Source: Drosophila persimilis (Eukaryota; Arthropoda; Insecta; Diptera; Drosophilidae). Taken from it: 64,000 nt of DNA. The translations under genes were made by a program, and so were the position numbers. The stretch's first letter is position 1; each line of letters begins with the position of its first letter. Shown one piece after another: positions 23,911 through 36,608 of this stretch. Under the pieces are notes generated by a model, which saw only the letters and a program-made list of their open reading frames with translations, was not told where the DNA came from and did no database searches. The stretch is taken from NCBI RefSeq assembly GCF_003286085.1, contig NW_020825289.1, positions 11,656,001 to 11,720,000 on the forward strand. Reading direction: 5' to 3'.

Positions 23911-24499
23911 CCTTTAAAAGAATAAAACAGTGAAGCAGTAAAGTAGAAGCACACACACACACCACGCACAAAACACTAATGTCAACAGATAATTATGTAT
24001 TTTATTTATTATTAATTTGTTGCAACCATAACAAGCCGACAATTTGCCGCAGCCCCAAAGTATATTTATGCACTCGAGGGGCATACAGCTTGTCTCGTTT
24101 GAATTTATTTTATCGGCCTGCGGGGGTGGAGGGGTCGGGAGATAAATAATGGATTCGACTGGGATCGAAGAGGGGAAAGAAAATCCGACGAAATGGGGGC
24201 GTCTCAATGTGTGGCGGCAGGAGATCTACTCGTAGTGGGGGGCTGGGCGGCGTGGAGATACAATATCTTAGGCGGTTGCTATTGCTACAATAGAACTACT
24301 CGTTACAGTAGACCGGTAGACTAATTAGATACAATTCCAGTTGGTTTGGCATGCCGTTCTCTGGGCACGTTTCCCTCAGATACAATGCAGTGTCGCATGG
24401 CGGGCGGGGGGGAGTGCTGGGGGGCTGTTGGTGGGTATAGCGATAAATAGCAACGAGCCGCCGTTGCAACAGAACAGAAAACACGTTTTTCTTTATCGT

Positions 24500-25993
24500 T
24501 TACCCCGTCCACGGGTATGACGTACTACCTTGTCGCAAGTGAACGTGTTGTTCTAGTTGGAAATTGCACATGTTCATATGTATGTTCGCAGCAGCAGCTA
24601 ACAGGTATCCCACAGATGCAAGATACAGCTGCGGTCTAGTTTATTTAGTAATGCTGAAGCGATTCCTTTTTAATCGCTTCATTCCACTGTGGCTGGCATT
24701 TACCGTAAACCCTTTTCGCATTGCCATGCTCGCCTCGCTCTTCCGCTGCTTATTTGGCGCGCAATTTTTTATGGCCGCGCTGCTTTTGACTCATCGGCGC
24801 TCCGCTGCCGCTGCCTCTGCCCCTGCCGCTGCCTACGTCTCAAGTCATGCATGCCGATGGCAGGGGAAAAGAACAAGACTGCGGTTGCTTCTGTTGCTTG
24901 CTCTGCTTTCTTCTGCTGCCTGTGCGCGCGCTCTCTCTCTCTCTCTCTCTTCCGATCAGCTTTCTTTAGCACATTTCTTTTCGCGCGCGTGTTTTCTCTC
25001 TCTCTTTTTTATGCCGAAAAGAACTGTTTATCAAAGCCATTATTTAATTGCTCTCAAAATTTCTTTGAAAATAGTTCGCGGCTTCTTCGGCTGCTGCTTC
25101 TGTGGCCCGCTGTCGATTGTAATTACTCAGTTGCTCATATGCCACAGATAGCGCCAGCTGCGCAGCCAGCGTCGCAATGTTTTTCTCTCCCTCACCTCGC
25201 GCTTGCCTTTTCCTTCTTTTCCTCTTTCGCGTTTCAGCTAAGTACATAGATAAAAAAATAATTAAGGCAACAACAAATGGAATTGTTATTTCGGCTTTTG
25301 TCTTTTGGCTCTCTTTCGTTTTGCTTTTCTTTTTTTTTTGGCAGGTGCTTGAACTTTTTTTTGGACACTCTCTTTTTGTGTGGTGTGTGGCTCTCTTTTG
25401 CTGAAGAGCGCCTTTGTGACGATCTCTCTCTCTCTGGAAATGCTTCACCTTTTATGGAAATTTTTGCACCGTCAAAAACGTGTTTTGTGCAACAGCAAAA
25501 ACACAAATCAATGCAGTTTCCCCCCTCTTCCGCAGATCCCCTCTTTCTTATTCTTTTTTTTATGCGCCGGTTTACCTTCACAGTAAATGTTCTCCCCAGC
25601 CCTCTCCCCAGCGACAGTCTTGTTGTTGCTTGCTGCTGCTGCTTTTGAAATCCAGTTTTGCGCAGCTGCAGCACAGGCGAATAAAAAGCGCAGTCGCGTC
25701 GCGCAACAGTTACGAGGCAAACAGCGACAGAAACAACAAAATAATTTCGCTGACCCACTAAAAAAAAACAACAACAAATGCAGCCAAATATAATTAAACG
25801 TGCGTGTCTGTCTCTATCTCTGTCTTTTTCCCTCCCTCTGTCACAGTCTTGGTGTGTGTGTGTGTTTGAGTGTGTGAGGCAAAGTTCAAAAGATAAAAGC
25901 AATAAAGAAAGAAACAACAGTAACTGCAGTGCTGCCAATTTACAAAAGCCCAGCTCTAGCAGCAGGCTCTTCGACGCGTGAGAGCGTAACAGA
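24500..25993 (+). promoter_or_regulatory. Possible internal promoter and leader of an alternative smooth transcript
   Basis: Composition changes from AT-rich intron to GC/CT-rich DNA with CTCTC tracts (24928-24950), GCGCGC motifs and an A-rich, CAACAA-containing leader-like section (about 25690-25795). It ends directly before a short open exon with a good donor. No TATA box is visible. This is inference from composition. Confidence 0.28.
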
Positions 25994-26041
25994 ATGCAAG
26001 CAAAAACGAGCGTCACTCAGTCCAAGGTGTATTCATGCAAG
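25994..26041 (+). CDS. sm: Candidate alternative first coding exon of smooth
   Basis: An ATG at 25994 opens 16 codons, MQAKTSVTQSKVYSCK. They end exactly in phase 0 at the donor CAAG/GTGAGGAAT (intron from 26042). The next known sm exon (37368) also starts in phase 0, so the two would join in frame and replace the Gly-rich N-terminus encoded at 15261. An in-frame TGA lies six codons upstream, so the frame is bounded. The preceding kilobase looks like a leader. Against it: a 16-codon open frame with a phase-matched donor can occur by chance. Confidence 0.4.
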
Positions 26042-28094
26042 GTGAGGAATTGCCGATCACATCTCCCTGATTGACTATTCTTCTGGCCAAACTAACGATC
26101 TTTTGTGGTTGTAGTTGAAACTTGACTGTAAGTGCTCTCTGCGAATGCCTCACCTTGTTTTCATACACCTTGCGTCCGTAAGTCATGTGCATTGCAGCAG
26201 AGGCGTCCACGACTACCACGATGACGACGACGACTGTATTGCAAAAGCAGCACATTCGGTGCACGCTTCTTTTTGTTGTTGTGGTTTTCGGTTTTGGTTT
26301 TGCCAACGATTCTGTTTAGGCCTGCCTTTATTTTTATTGCCTTACGAGTATGTGTTGCTAACGGTGCTTGGGCTTTATTTAAACAACAGGAGAACATGCA
26401 TATACACACATGCACATATGCAGCACAAATGTATGTATGCATTCCCGCTCCTTCTCTCTCTCTCTCTCTCTTCATCCCAAAAACCTCGTGTGTTTAAGCA
26501 CGTTTGGGAGCTGCTTTTTGCTTTTTTTTCTTTGCGAAATCGAATGTGAAATGCAGGGCATATGGAGGCAGCTGTGGGAGTTTTTGCACCCCATACAGAG
26601 CCGCTTAAGGGCACTGTACATACATATGTATGTACGTAAAGTACCATTCTCCTTACAACTTGTATTGCATCGAACCTTCCACCTTTTCAACACTGGAGAC
26701 TCTCCAATAACTCTGCCATGTTTCAGCCAAATCGAATGATTATTTTTCATCGAAAAGCTATACAAAATATTATTGTTGTTTTTTACTATCAAGTGCAGAT
26801 TTTGCTGAACGAATTGCCTAACTTGAGTTTTTGCCGTGCCATCTGTGAAAAGTAAATTAACAAACGCCTTTTTTACCTCAAAAATATACAACAGCTTTAT
26901 ACATACATATATATCTATACATATGTACATACAAATGAGTTGGTAAATATATGATGTTCCCCGACCTGAATTTTGATGGAATCAAAACGAATTGAGGTGA
27001 AGCTCTCTTTGAAATATTTTCGATCTCTGAACGAATAATTGCATGGCCCTTAAGGCTGTATACCCTGTAAATCCCTATCAAGTTTGTGGCATCAACCCAT
27101 TCTCTCTGAGGAATATATGAAGAATCCAATCATTTTGCTCCTTTTTCATGCTTATACACATATGTACATATACATACATACATATGTACATATATGTGAC
27201 CCAATTCCGGTCCGCATTTCTTTCGTATTTTGTTTGCTTAGCCTTTCGGTAGCTTTATATGTATATGTAATCTTAAATATTGGTATATATGCAATAAGAT
27301 ATGGTGTGATTTTTTTAAATGGTACTTAAAGCGTTGGGTTTTCGCACCATTGAAATTAAATTGCATTTGCATAAACGAAGAGAACTTTCGATGATCTGGC
27401 CAAAAAAGTGGCATTTCTAATACGAAATACGACCTTTGATGTGGCTCTGCTAATTAATAACCATTTAAATGAAGTTTCCTTCCAATTAGATGCTCAACCA
27501 ATCAAATACCCGTTTTTTGGCTTTGATAATCATTTTGGCAATTTTCTGCTGCTTTGGCATGAAAGGAAAAGTCAATAAACTGCATCAATGCACACAGATA
27601 CAGATACAGACACCCTACGGGAATGGTTGCAGCCACGTGTAGAACGCAATATTTTTTTTAAAAAACACATAATTTGTATATAATATTATTCTGTTTTCTT
27701 GCGGTTGCAATTCCGAAAAGAGATTTCTTTTTGTTTTGCCTTTGATAGTATTTTTTATTGCTGTAAATGCAGAAAAAGTTGTGGAAAAAAAAGAGTTGTT
27801 TATGGTTTTGACTTTGCCCGGGGCGCCTGTGCACTCTGTTCCGACCAAATGAAATTAATTTGTAAACGCAAACGAATAATAGACTTAATCTTGTTATTAA
27901 TGTCGAATCAGGGCAGAACTATCTGTCTCTCAGCACTTAAATGCCGCTCGAAAAGGGCCATAAATTGAGTTCAATAACTATCGAAGGGAGGAGGGGAGTA
28001 GGATAAGCACTTTTAATTAATTTACACGAATAATACATATGGCATTTGTGCAATGTTTATCAGCGACAACAGCTTAATAATAAATTGCAATAAA

Positions 28095-28141
28095 TTAATC
28101 CCTTTCCCCTTTTTTTCGTTTTTCTCATTTTAGGTAAGTTT
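28095..28141 (+). other. Recursive splice (ratchet) site in smooth intron
   Basis: A long pyrimidine tract (CCCTTTCCCCTTTTTTTCG then TTTTTCTCATTT) leads to TAG, followed at once by GTAAGTTT. An acceptor is therefore fused to a consensus donor with a zero-length exon between them. This is the defining signature of Drosophila recursive splice sites, which remove large introns in steps. Here it would split the 21,960-nt intron into about 12.7 kb and 9.2 kb. The AG is at 28132-28133 and the GT at 28134-28135. Confidence 0.75.
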
Positions 28142-30152
28142 GATGGTATATATCATCCAGGCCCGATACGAATGTACATAATTTATGGCATGTGGGTATG
28201 TAGGTTGCACTGATTTCATGACCGAGATTCGGCTAAATGCGTTCGCATAGGAGTCCAAATCGAAAGCAATCACAGATTGCAGATTGGAGACTCCAAACCA
28301 TATGTCAGAGGAGTCGAAAAGTTTCTATGGCCAGGCCGAAGCCGGAAGCAATTGCATGCCACTGCCAACGATAATGAAATAACTGTTGGCCATTGAATAT
28401 GGCACAAATTGTTATAATATATCTTTTTTTAAACCCCATTTTTTGTGGCTTTTGTTGTTCCCTCCCGATGCATCGCCATATTGATAGCAAAGAGCTATCG
28501 TATACCTCGCGTGCTAGCAAATAAGATAAAAAAACAAAAACACAAAATATAATACTATGAGTAGCGGTTATTTATGTAGCGCACTTTGCGTTGTTGGAAT
28601 AACGGCGCATCAAAATGAGCGACAGTTCGTTCACACCAAATACGCAATAAAAGACAGAACAAAAATATCCCTTCCCCCCTATCACTCTCTCTCTCTCGCT
28701 TCCCCTATCTGTGTCGCGTTTTATCGTGAAATATTTAAATTGTTCCCTGGCACATTTAGCGACTGATAGTACATTCGACGAGCAGCAGAAGCCCGGCTAC
28801 AACATCAGGGAAAACAGCCAAGAAAACAAGTGGGGCACGGGGCAGAGGAATGGGAGATTTGGTGGCGGATGGAATAGATCAAGCTCCGCGAAGAGGCGAC
28901 AAAGACAATGACAATACCTTTGCATATTGTATCTCACTTGAAAGCATTTCAATAGGACATACCAAATGTACCATAGGTAGAGAATAAAGACACTGATGTA
29001 TTCAACGAAATACAAACAGACGCTTAGGAATCCATTAGGCAGCCAACAAGTGCCTCAGAATGAAGCCAATTTGCACAAAGTAGTTCCTTTCAATAAACAA
29101 TACTCGTAGATACATATTAAGGATTAAAGATTGAATGCAACGAAAGGTGAAGATCATGTCTAGTGTATTTTTAACAATAATTAAGTGCATATTTAAGTAA
29201 GTTGTACAGCCTATCAGCAAAAAGATAAAAAGATGAGATATTTTTAGCACCTACAAGATGCCAGTAGAAGCAAGCAATTACCATCATTGTATGATTGTTT
29301 TCAATTGCATTTCCTTCCCGGATACCCAAAAAGTATCTTTTGACGTGGAACATGACACGTTTCATTTGGGCGGGGCACCTCCTCGTTCGCCGAATGGATT
29401 CCTGGATGGCTCTACCTCGAGGTAGAAGCAACAACCGAGTGAAATGTGTTTAAATATTGATAATAACAATAAGAATAACAGCAACGGCTGTGACACAAGC
29501 CAAAAGAACGCTCCAGCACACTCGTCGTATCTGCTTGCCACATGTGTTCGCTTGGCCCCCTCCCCGGGGGCAAACTTTGCCAAAACTGCTGACAAATATT
29601 TAATGCATGCCGGGGCTCCGAACGATACGGTTCCGTTCCGTTCCGTTTGCTTATATCGGTTCTACGGCTCTACAGATACACGGACGGACGCTCTGTCTCG
29701 GACTGGGTCAGGTGCAAAGTGGTGCAACGTGGCGGTGCGGCGGTGCGGTGCGCGCTAAAGTTCTCGCTGCCTGTTGTGTTTACACAAACACATCCCAGAG
29801 GCTCCCGTTTTCGCTGTTTCGCCATTTGATGATTAACACATTGAAGGTCTATAGTTATGGCTAACCGGGAGGTTGGGCAGCGGGGGCGGGAAGTGGCAAC
29901 GGGGAATGGCTAATGGGTAATGATGTGGCTCCTTGGCTACGGGGCCAGCGATGCGACTCGGTAATTTAGTGGCCGCCAACGACGATGAAGATGCCGCGGC
30001 CAAAGTAAACATTTGAATAGAGCGACGGGGCTATTCCCTTTCTCCCTTTCTCCCCTCCTCCCTCATTTCCTCTTTCCTCTTTTGTTGCCCTGGAGTACTC
30101 TTACCACTCGTACCTCCTGGCGCGTGGAGTTCACGCGGCTTTTTGTTTGCCC

Positions 30153-30172
30153 CCGTCCGTCCGTCCGTCCGT
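30153..30172. repeat. (GTCC)n repeat
   Basis: About five GTCC units, followed by an acceptor-like CGCAG/GTGG without an open exon. Confidence 0.7.
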
Positions 30173-31298
30173 CGCAGGTGGTGCCTGTGCCTCGGAAAAG
30201 CTGCTAAATGAAAATTTTATCGCACTGCAATTGCTCCCGTTCTCGTCTCTCGTCTCTCTGTCTCGTGTCTGTCCGTAAATTTCCCTAGCACTACATGAAG
30301 TTATTTCTGGTGTGTGGAAAGTGTGTGCCCCCGCAGAAGTTTTCCGAGTTTTCCCTGGGAAAAGTGTGAGGTTAGCCACTGCCAGAGAGCAGAGATAAGT
30401 GCAATGTTTTTGGGCATCGAATGGCACTCCAAAGAAATCATTACTTAATATTCTATAGGATTCTAAAAACGTATACATTGGCATTTCCATATTAATTGCA
30501 CAGAAAATTGACTTTATTGAGATATTTTTGCGAGCTCTAATTAGATGCGGGCCATAACGCTTGGCAAAACAGCAAAAAGTTCATTAACTGATCATTAAGT
30601 AAAATGATAAATGCCCAAGTTAAATCGGGCAGACGCCTGTTTCCCTACCAAATATAGATTCTTGGCATTTGGCCTAGAATTTTGGATGGCCTGCGCTGGG
30701 GGCGGTGTAAAATAGATCAAAAGGAACACAAAACACTGGACGAAACGTGCAATAATTGAATAGTATCTTTAATATTTTCCAGATACTCAGATACATTTGT
30801 TTGTAGGTCAGCACGTGCCATTCCCTTACATAATTCGCACTGTATCTATCTATATCTCTGGCAATTTCTCCTCAAAATGAATATTGAGGTATTATATTCA
30901 TCTCTCTCCCCCTCTAGAAAGGCTTCATTACGCATCATGCTGATTAGTTTTGCCTTGTCGGCTCCTGCTGCCCCCACTGCCTCACCCCTGGGCCTGCCAA
31001 TTGTCAAGATAGAAAAATATAGCGCAAATATTTCCGTCATTGACGTAGAAATGCTCCAAACAAAACCACAAGAAATGGGGGGAGGGGCTAAAAAGACAAA
31101 AGAAACCATGAAATCAAAGGAAACCGAAGCACTAAATACACTCGACAGAGGGTTCCAATCTAGGGATCCAGGCCCCAGCCATGAGAGGGACCTTGAGAGC
31201 TTTCGATTTTGAGAATAAAGTTAAGGGAAGCTCAGGAGTGTTGAAGGTCCATCGAATGCAGTACCATTCCATTATCTGTTCACAAAAGTATTATATTC

Positions 31299-31557
31299 TG
31301 GGAGTGGAAATAGTAAAAATATATTTTATATTTAAAAAAAGAACATATTTCATAATTTAAAAAAAATATACATTTTTCATATTTAGATTAAATATTTTTC
31401 CTACAAATTGAATATATGGGATTTATTTCATTGTGTTTTATATTTAGTTTATGTGAAAGTAAATTCCATGTAATTTCAATATTTTTCTTCCCAAAACCTA
31501 GAATATTTAATTCAAATATAAGTGTGTTTATTTTTACTATGCCATTTTTCTGTGAGC
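31299..31557. mobile_element. AT-rich MITE-like element, copy 2
   Basis: This is the diverged partner of the element at 19146-19392, in the same orientation. The left end is GGGAGTGGAAATAGTAAAAA and the right end ends TTTTTACTATGCCATTTTTC. Reversed, the right end (AGAAAAATGGCATAGTAAAA) matches the left AGTAAAAAT motif. The internal segment GTAAATTCCATGTAATTTCA corresponds to GTGAATTCTACATAATTTCA in copy 1. Confidence 0.42.
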
Positions 31558-31690
31558 ATCAATGATGGTCGGCTCTCCCTGTTGCAAGAAGAGGCAACAA
31601 AAATCTGAAAAAAGTGCCAGTACCACCTGCCAGAAGAGTATCGCCCAGATACAAAACGAGATGATCATGATGAAGAAATTGAAACACCTT

Positions 31691-31723
<33 letters not shown>

Positions 31724-33313
31724 GCAGACGCACAATGAGGAAAATTTCAATTGTGTGAACACGCAGTGAGGAATGTGTGGTCTGGTGCGGTGTGTGTATG
31801 TGCCCCCTTGTGTGGCACCTCAGCCGCAACCTGCCGCCCGCCTCGCCCTGAGGCGCCTCATCCCCATCATTCCCGCATGACAGACACAGATTGAGTGAAA
31901 ATCTCAGAGATTTGTTGACATTTTTCCGTACATTTTATTCAATTGCTGCGGCAGAAAGGAGCAGATCGGCCAGTGGGGGGGAGGGAGGGAGTGCGGAACC
32001 GAAATAAATAGAAATAAATCTTGGCTCCCCGTGTCTCCCATATGCAATGTACGATTTACTTTGCGTTTCTACGCAATTTGAAATTAGTTTTAGCAAATTA
32101 AATTTAATTAAACGGAGGCCCCAAATAGTTGGCCGCCTTCGCGTTTCGCGACTCATTTCTTCAATTGTACGTGGTATCTTACGGATACATTTCCGCCATT
32201 TGGCAATCAATTTGAAGCGACCAGCCACCCACCCCTGCCCACCCCCTTCGCAGGCACATATTTTTATGCGCATTTAAAAGCATTTTCCACAAATAAAGAA
32301 ATTATGAAAAACCAAAATAAGAAGGGGAAAACGAAAAGAAATAGGAGAGCTCCCCCAAAAACAGATGAATTTTCACATGAAAAGCGGCGCAGAGCACAGA
32401 AAATTGTTTTATGTTTGAAGCGGCCAAAAGATTTTTCCCCCATAAATTACATGCCCCCGAAGCGGAGTCGATGCCCAGCACAGAGGAGCGGACGCGTTGA
32501 GCCAACTGTTGTCATAAGTGATCAACGCGTGCGGATCACGGACCACGGACCACGGGCCACGGGCCACGGGCCTCTCTCCGCCATCTATCTGAATATCTGT
32601 CTGGGCGGAGCAGTGCGAGTATCTGGGGGTCTGGTCTGGGCCCGTCAACTGAACTGACATTAAAATGACGAAAACGCAAATCAACAGCAAACAGCAAACA
32701 AGCAAATAGCAAACAGCAGAGTTTGTTGAAAAGATAGATGGATTTATGGCTGGCAGGGTGGCAGGGTGGGTGGGTGTCTGGCCTTCTTGAGTATCGGCCC
32801 AGGGGTTCCCTAATGATCAGATATAGGGGGGACGATGATGCACAGCGATGTGTCTCAAATGTTACTCCCAGAGATACTTACGGTATCTGTACATACAATC
32901 GTTTCTCTGGCTCAAATCTCATCCAGGGGATTGAAACCAGACAAACATAAACTTTAATATCAATAGACACAGCCATTCGCTGGCCTTAATCCCCGGCCGA
33001 AGGCGGGGCTCGAGTGTGCGTGTGTGAGGCGGGGAAAGTGGAAAAGTGTCAGCCGACTGAAACTCTAATTGAAAATCATTAGGAACCACAGCACATACAA
33101 TACTTTTTCCATCCCCCCGTCACACATATTGTTTGTACACTCATGGCAGACAGCCCCCCACCCTCCTTGGGTGGGGAACGGAAAAATCAAACGCCGAACT
33201 AATGACAATTTTCAATGCTCCACGTGCTCGTGGAGGTGCCACCCCCAGCCACCCGCCGTGTCTAATGAGCGTGGCTAACTGAGATAAGAGATCTGGCCAA
33301 ATGGTGAATCTGT

Positions 33314-33338
33314 TACGGGTACGGGTACGGGTACGGGT
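33314..33338. repeat. (GGGTAC)n hexamer repeat
   Basis: About four tandem units. Confidence 0.8.
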
Positions 33339-33386
33339 CCAGAGCAATTGCCGTTCGGTTTTGTTACCAAGAGATTTAGCAGCCAG

Positions 33387-33428
33387 CAGATACAGATACA
33401 GATACAGATACAGATACAGATACAGATA
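33387..33428. repeat. (AGATAC)n array
   Basis: Seven units of the complement of GTATCT, the recurrent hexamer of this window. Confidence 0.85.
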
Positions 33429-33505
33429 TATGCACGTATTGGTACTTATGTCATGCCCTGCTGCGAGTGGCCAACATGGGATCTCTGACGTTTGCGGCCA
33501 CAGGC

Positions 33506-33533
33506 ATTCGTATTCGTATTCGTATTCGTATTC
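33506..33533. repeat. (ATTCGT)n hexamer repeat
   Basis: About four and a half tandem units. Confidence 0.8.
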
Positions 33534-34155
33534 TCGTGATGAGCAATGCCAATAGCATGCGATCGGGGGTGTACGACTATAAGCGATTTTCCTCTATATA
33601 CTAGATATGCTCTAAAAGGTTTGTCTTTGCCAGAATGATTGATTGCCACACAAGCAGCAGCAGCAGCGGCAGAAGCATCATCAGAACGGGGAGGCCGAGT
33701 ATCCCGCAGATACTCATATCGTACAACAGATACAAATGCAGTACGCTGGCCAGACCAGACCAGACCAGACACACACTCGCCGTTTATAACTTACACATTG
33801 CTTCATTATTTTGGCTATTTTGTAAAACCGAAAATTGAGTATATTTCGCTTTTGTTTCCCCATTTTTTGATGTGCTGTTGGGGCCCGCCACTTGACTTGG
33901 ACTTTTGATGTTTTTACTTGGCCCAATCCGGCGCTGCCGCTGCCGTTGTCGCTCACTGATCTGCAGCATTTAATTTCATGATTGTTGTCGTTGTTGTTGT
34001 TGCTGTTGTTGCTGTCGTTTGTTGCTGTTGCCGTTCTGTGGCTGCTCTGCTGTTTTAATTAAATTTCGCAAGGGAAAAACGTTGAAGAAAACATTTTGTA
34101 AATTGCATTTTATGTGCAATTTTCGTTCGACATTTGCCGGGCACTCTCGTCTCTC

Positions 34156-34205
34156 GTCTGTCTGTCTGTCCGTCCGTCTGTCCGTCCGTCCGTCTGTCTG
34201 TGTGT
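34156..34205. repeat. (GTCT/GTCC)n repeat
   Basis: A mixed tetranucleotide array of about twelve units. Confidence 0.75.
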
Positions 34206-36592
34206 CCCTGGGGCACGTCTGCCGCGCGGAGTACAGTGCATCTAATTGCGAGTAACAAATGCTGCCTCATGTTGCTGTCGCCAGACATTTCTGTTGCAGG
34301 CATATCGCTCGCTCTCTGAGTTCTGGCCAAAAATGAAGGGCAGCAACATGTGCCTGCCAGCCTGCCTGCCTGCCTGGCTGCCCGATGGATGGGACAGAGA
34401 TGGACAGTTTGGGAGCTGTTTTGATTAGCCAGCACCTGGGACAGGCGGCAAATGAGCTGAACAAATGTTGCAGATGGATCATCTGAGGCAGATATAGAGA
34501 CAGAGAGAGTGTGAAGATTCCCCCATCGTGTGCACATCCTTGGGCATCCTTACGCCAACACCATTCCAGTGCCAGTGCCATTGCGAGGACACTTTGATAA
34601 ATGTCGATGGGATGATGGGGCGCCCAGTCGACAGACTCTCGTCTGTTCTGGCTCTGGCTGACGGTCTGACGGACTGACTGACTCTACAGCTATATTTCTT
34701 GCTATTTTTACAACCTCCCGATTCTTTATCTGAGATTTTGTCGACTTGCAGTTCATTGCGATTGCCAGGCAGGCCAGGCCAGGCCAGGCCAGGCGGCGGC
34801 AATTTCTTCATCTGCATCTACGCTGCGACTGCAGACGCATCTTTCTTTTTCGGTTTTTTATTTCTTGGCAAACGCACTTATATCTGTGTATCTATGTATC
34901 TTTGTATCTGCCGTGGATGCTGGGGTGAGACTGCACTTTATAGGCGACCGTTTGATCGACTGAGTGCAAATTTCTCGAAGCGAAATTTATTTGTGATTTG
35001 CAATTCGCGATTTGCATGAACCGACAACATCGTCGTCGTCGTTTTTTTTTTTTTGGTTTTTTGTATTTTTTTGAATCCTTGGTCTGGCGGGATTTTTGGT
35101 GGGTAATTCATCTTCATTTCGTTGCGGTTCGAGTTGAAATGCGGTGCGGTATGCAGCCGAGACACTGCACCACCGCCACGCCGCCACACCGCTGCAGCAC
35201 GGCCTCTGTCACAGCTTTTTTTTTTGCTTTTTGCTTTTGCTTTTGCTCCTCTCTGCTCTCTGTGGCGGGGACTATTTTCATTCGTCCGCCGCTGTGCTAA
35301 AAATGTTTCAAATGTTTCCCCCCCACCACCAAAAAAAGAGAAGAAAACCAAAACCAAAATACGACTACAAATTGTACAAATTTCATAGGAAAAATGGGGG
35401 AAAATCGGGAAGGAAATCTCCTCAATGCTGAATGCACTTAAGCCCCAAATAACAACCGAACAAACCATTCATCTATCTATCTATCCATCTATCTATCCGT
35501 CCGTCAATCTATCCATCCAGCCATCAATCATTTTAGCACGTTGCTGTTGTTGTTGTTGTAATTTAATCAACAGTTTTCCTAGCCTGCGCGTATGGGTGGG
35601 GGCGGGGGTGGAAAAAAGGGAAAAAGAAAATATTCATGGTGTACGAAAGAGAGCGAGAGAGAGCGTATTATTATTATAACAAAAAAAAAAAAAAAACACA
35701 AAAATTTGACAGAAAACAAATGTTTTCCTTCGTTTCTGAGTTTTTCCGGGATTTTCTTTTGTGTGTAAAAAAAAGTTGTTGAAATTTGAATTAACCCTTG
35801 GGTGAGCCAAGGACGCTGTCTGCTTTGCCTGAGGGAGGAAACTGTCTGTCCGATATTGGATTACCATCTTCTGATGAGGTCTCCCCCATAAATCCGTACA
35901 TAATGATGCTGCCAGAGGGTGGATCAATAGATATTTGTATCTGGGGAGAAGTCGTTCTTCGTGAAAACAGTATTTCTGGCACCTTGGCTGCTTGGCTGTT
36001 TGGCTGTTCCCCGAGTGCCGCGAATGCCGCGAATGCCACTTCCACTTTCGATTTGGGTCAGCATTTCGGACTCTCTGTGCGCACGTTTTCCCATAGAGAA
36101 CGAGAACTTGGACGAGCACCTGACGATCCATTAACCTAATTGCACAACTTAGATGGCAATGAAAACAGTGAAAACAGAGCCCCACCCCCACCCCTTTGGG
36201 GGCTCTTTGCAGATGCTACAATAAACAAAATAGGGCTGAGAGAGAGCGCCACTCTGCGCGGCGGATCTACTTGGAATTACTTGAAAAACAAAAACAGAAA
36301 CCATCCTTAAAGTTAGTTAAAGTCTAGGGAAGCCCAATTAGTTAATTACTAGCTGCCTCTTGGGGTTTAGCAAATGTCAAGGTGTTGCATGCAGAGCGGA
36401 GGGGATCTTATCGCTATCGCTATCGAGTTAATTAGTGCAAATATATCGGCTCGAATGCGCGTTGTACGTGGCCCAAACACCTGCCCGAACCCGCACACAT
36501 ACACATCCACATCTTGTTTTCCTGCGACTGCAGTGTGTGCGAAAATTCCGAAAATTGAAATTCACTTCACGGCTCTCACGGTTCGGTTCACT

Positions 36593-36608
36593 CCCCCCCC
36601 CCCCCCCC
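36593..36608. repeat. Poly-C homopolymer (16 nt)
   Basis: An uninterrupted C run followed by further C-rich sequence. Confidence 0.8.

Larger units (their letters stand above)
15408..25993 (+). other. sm: smooth giant intron, first part
   Basis: Intronic DNA with many microsatellites, one MITE-like copy (19146-19392) and a dispersed repeat fragment (about 23738-23910). A basic minus-strand open frame lies at 18477-18749. I looked for an exon encoding the hnRNP L RRM1 and found none. The 24.5-26.0 kb segment is GC/CT-rich and leader-like and precedes a possible alternative first exon. Confidence 0.6.

Noticed and set aside
24564-26016. Long frames (up to 260 codons) at 24.6-26.0 kb
   Set aside because: Leu/Phe/Ser- or Arg/Lys-rich translations of CT-rich DNA on both strands, without domains or supported splice structure.
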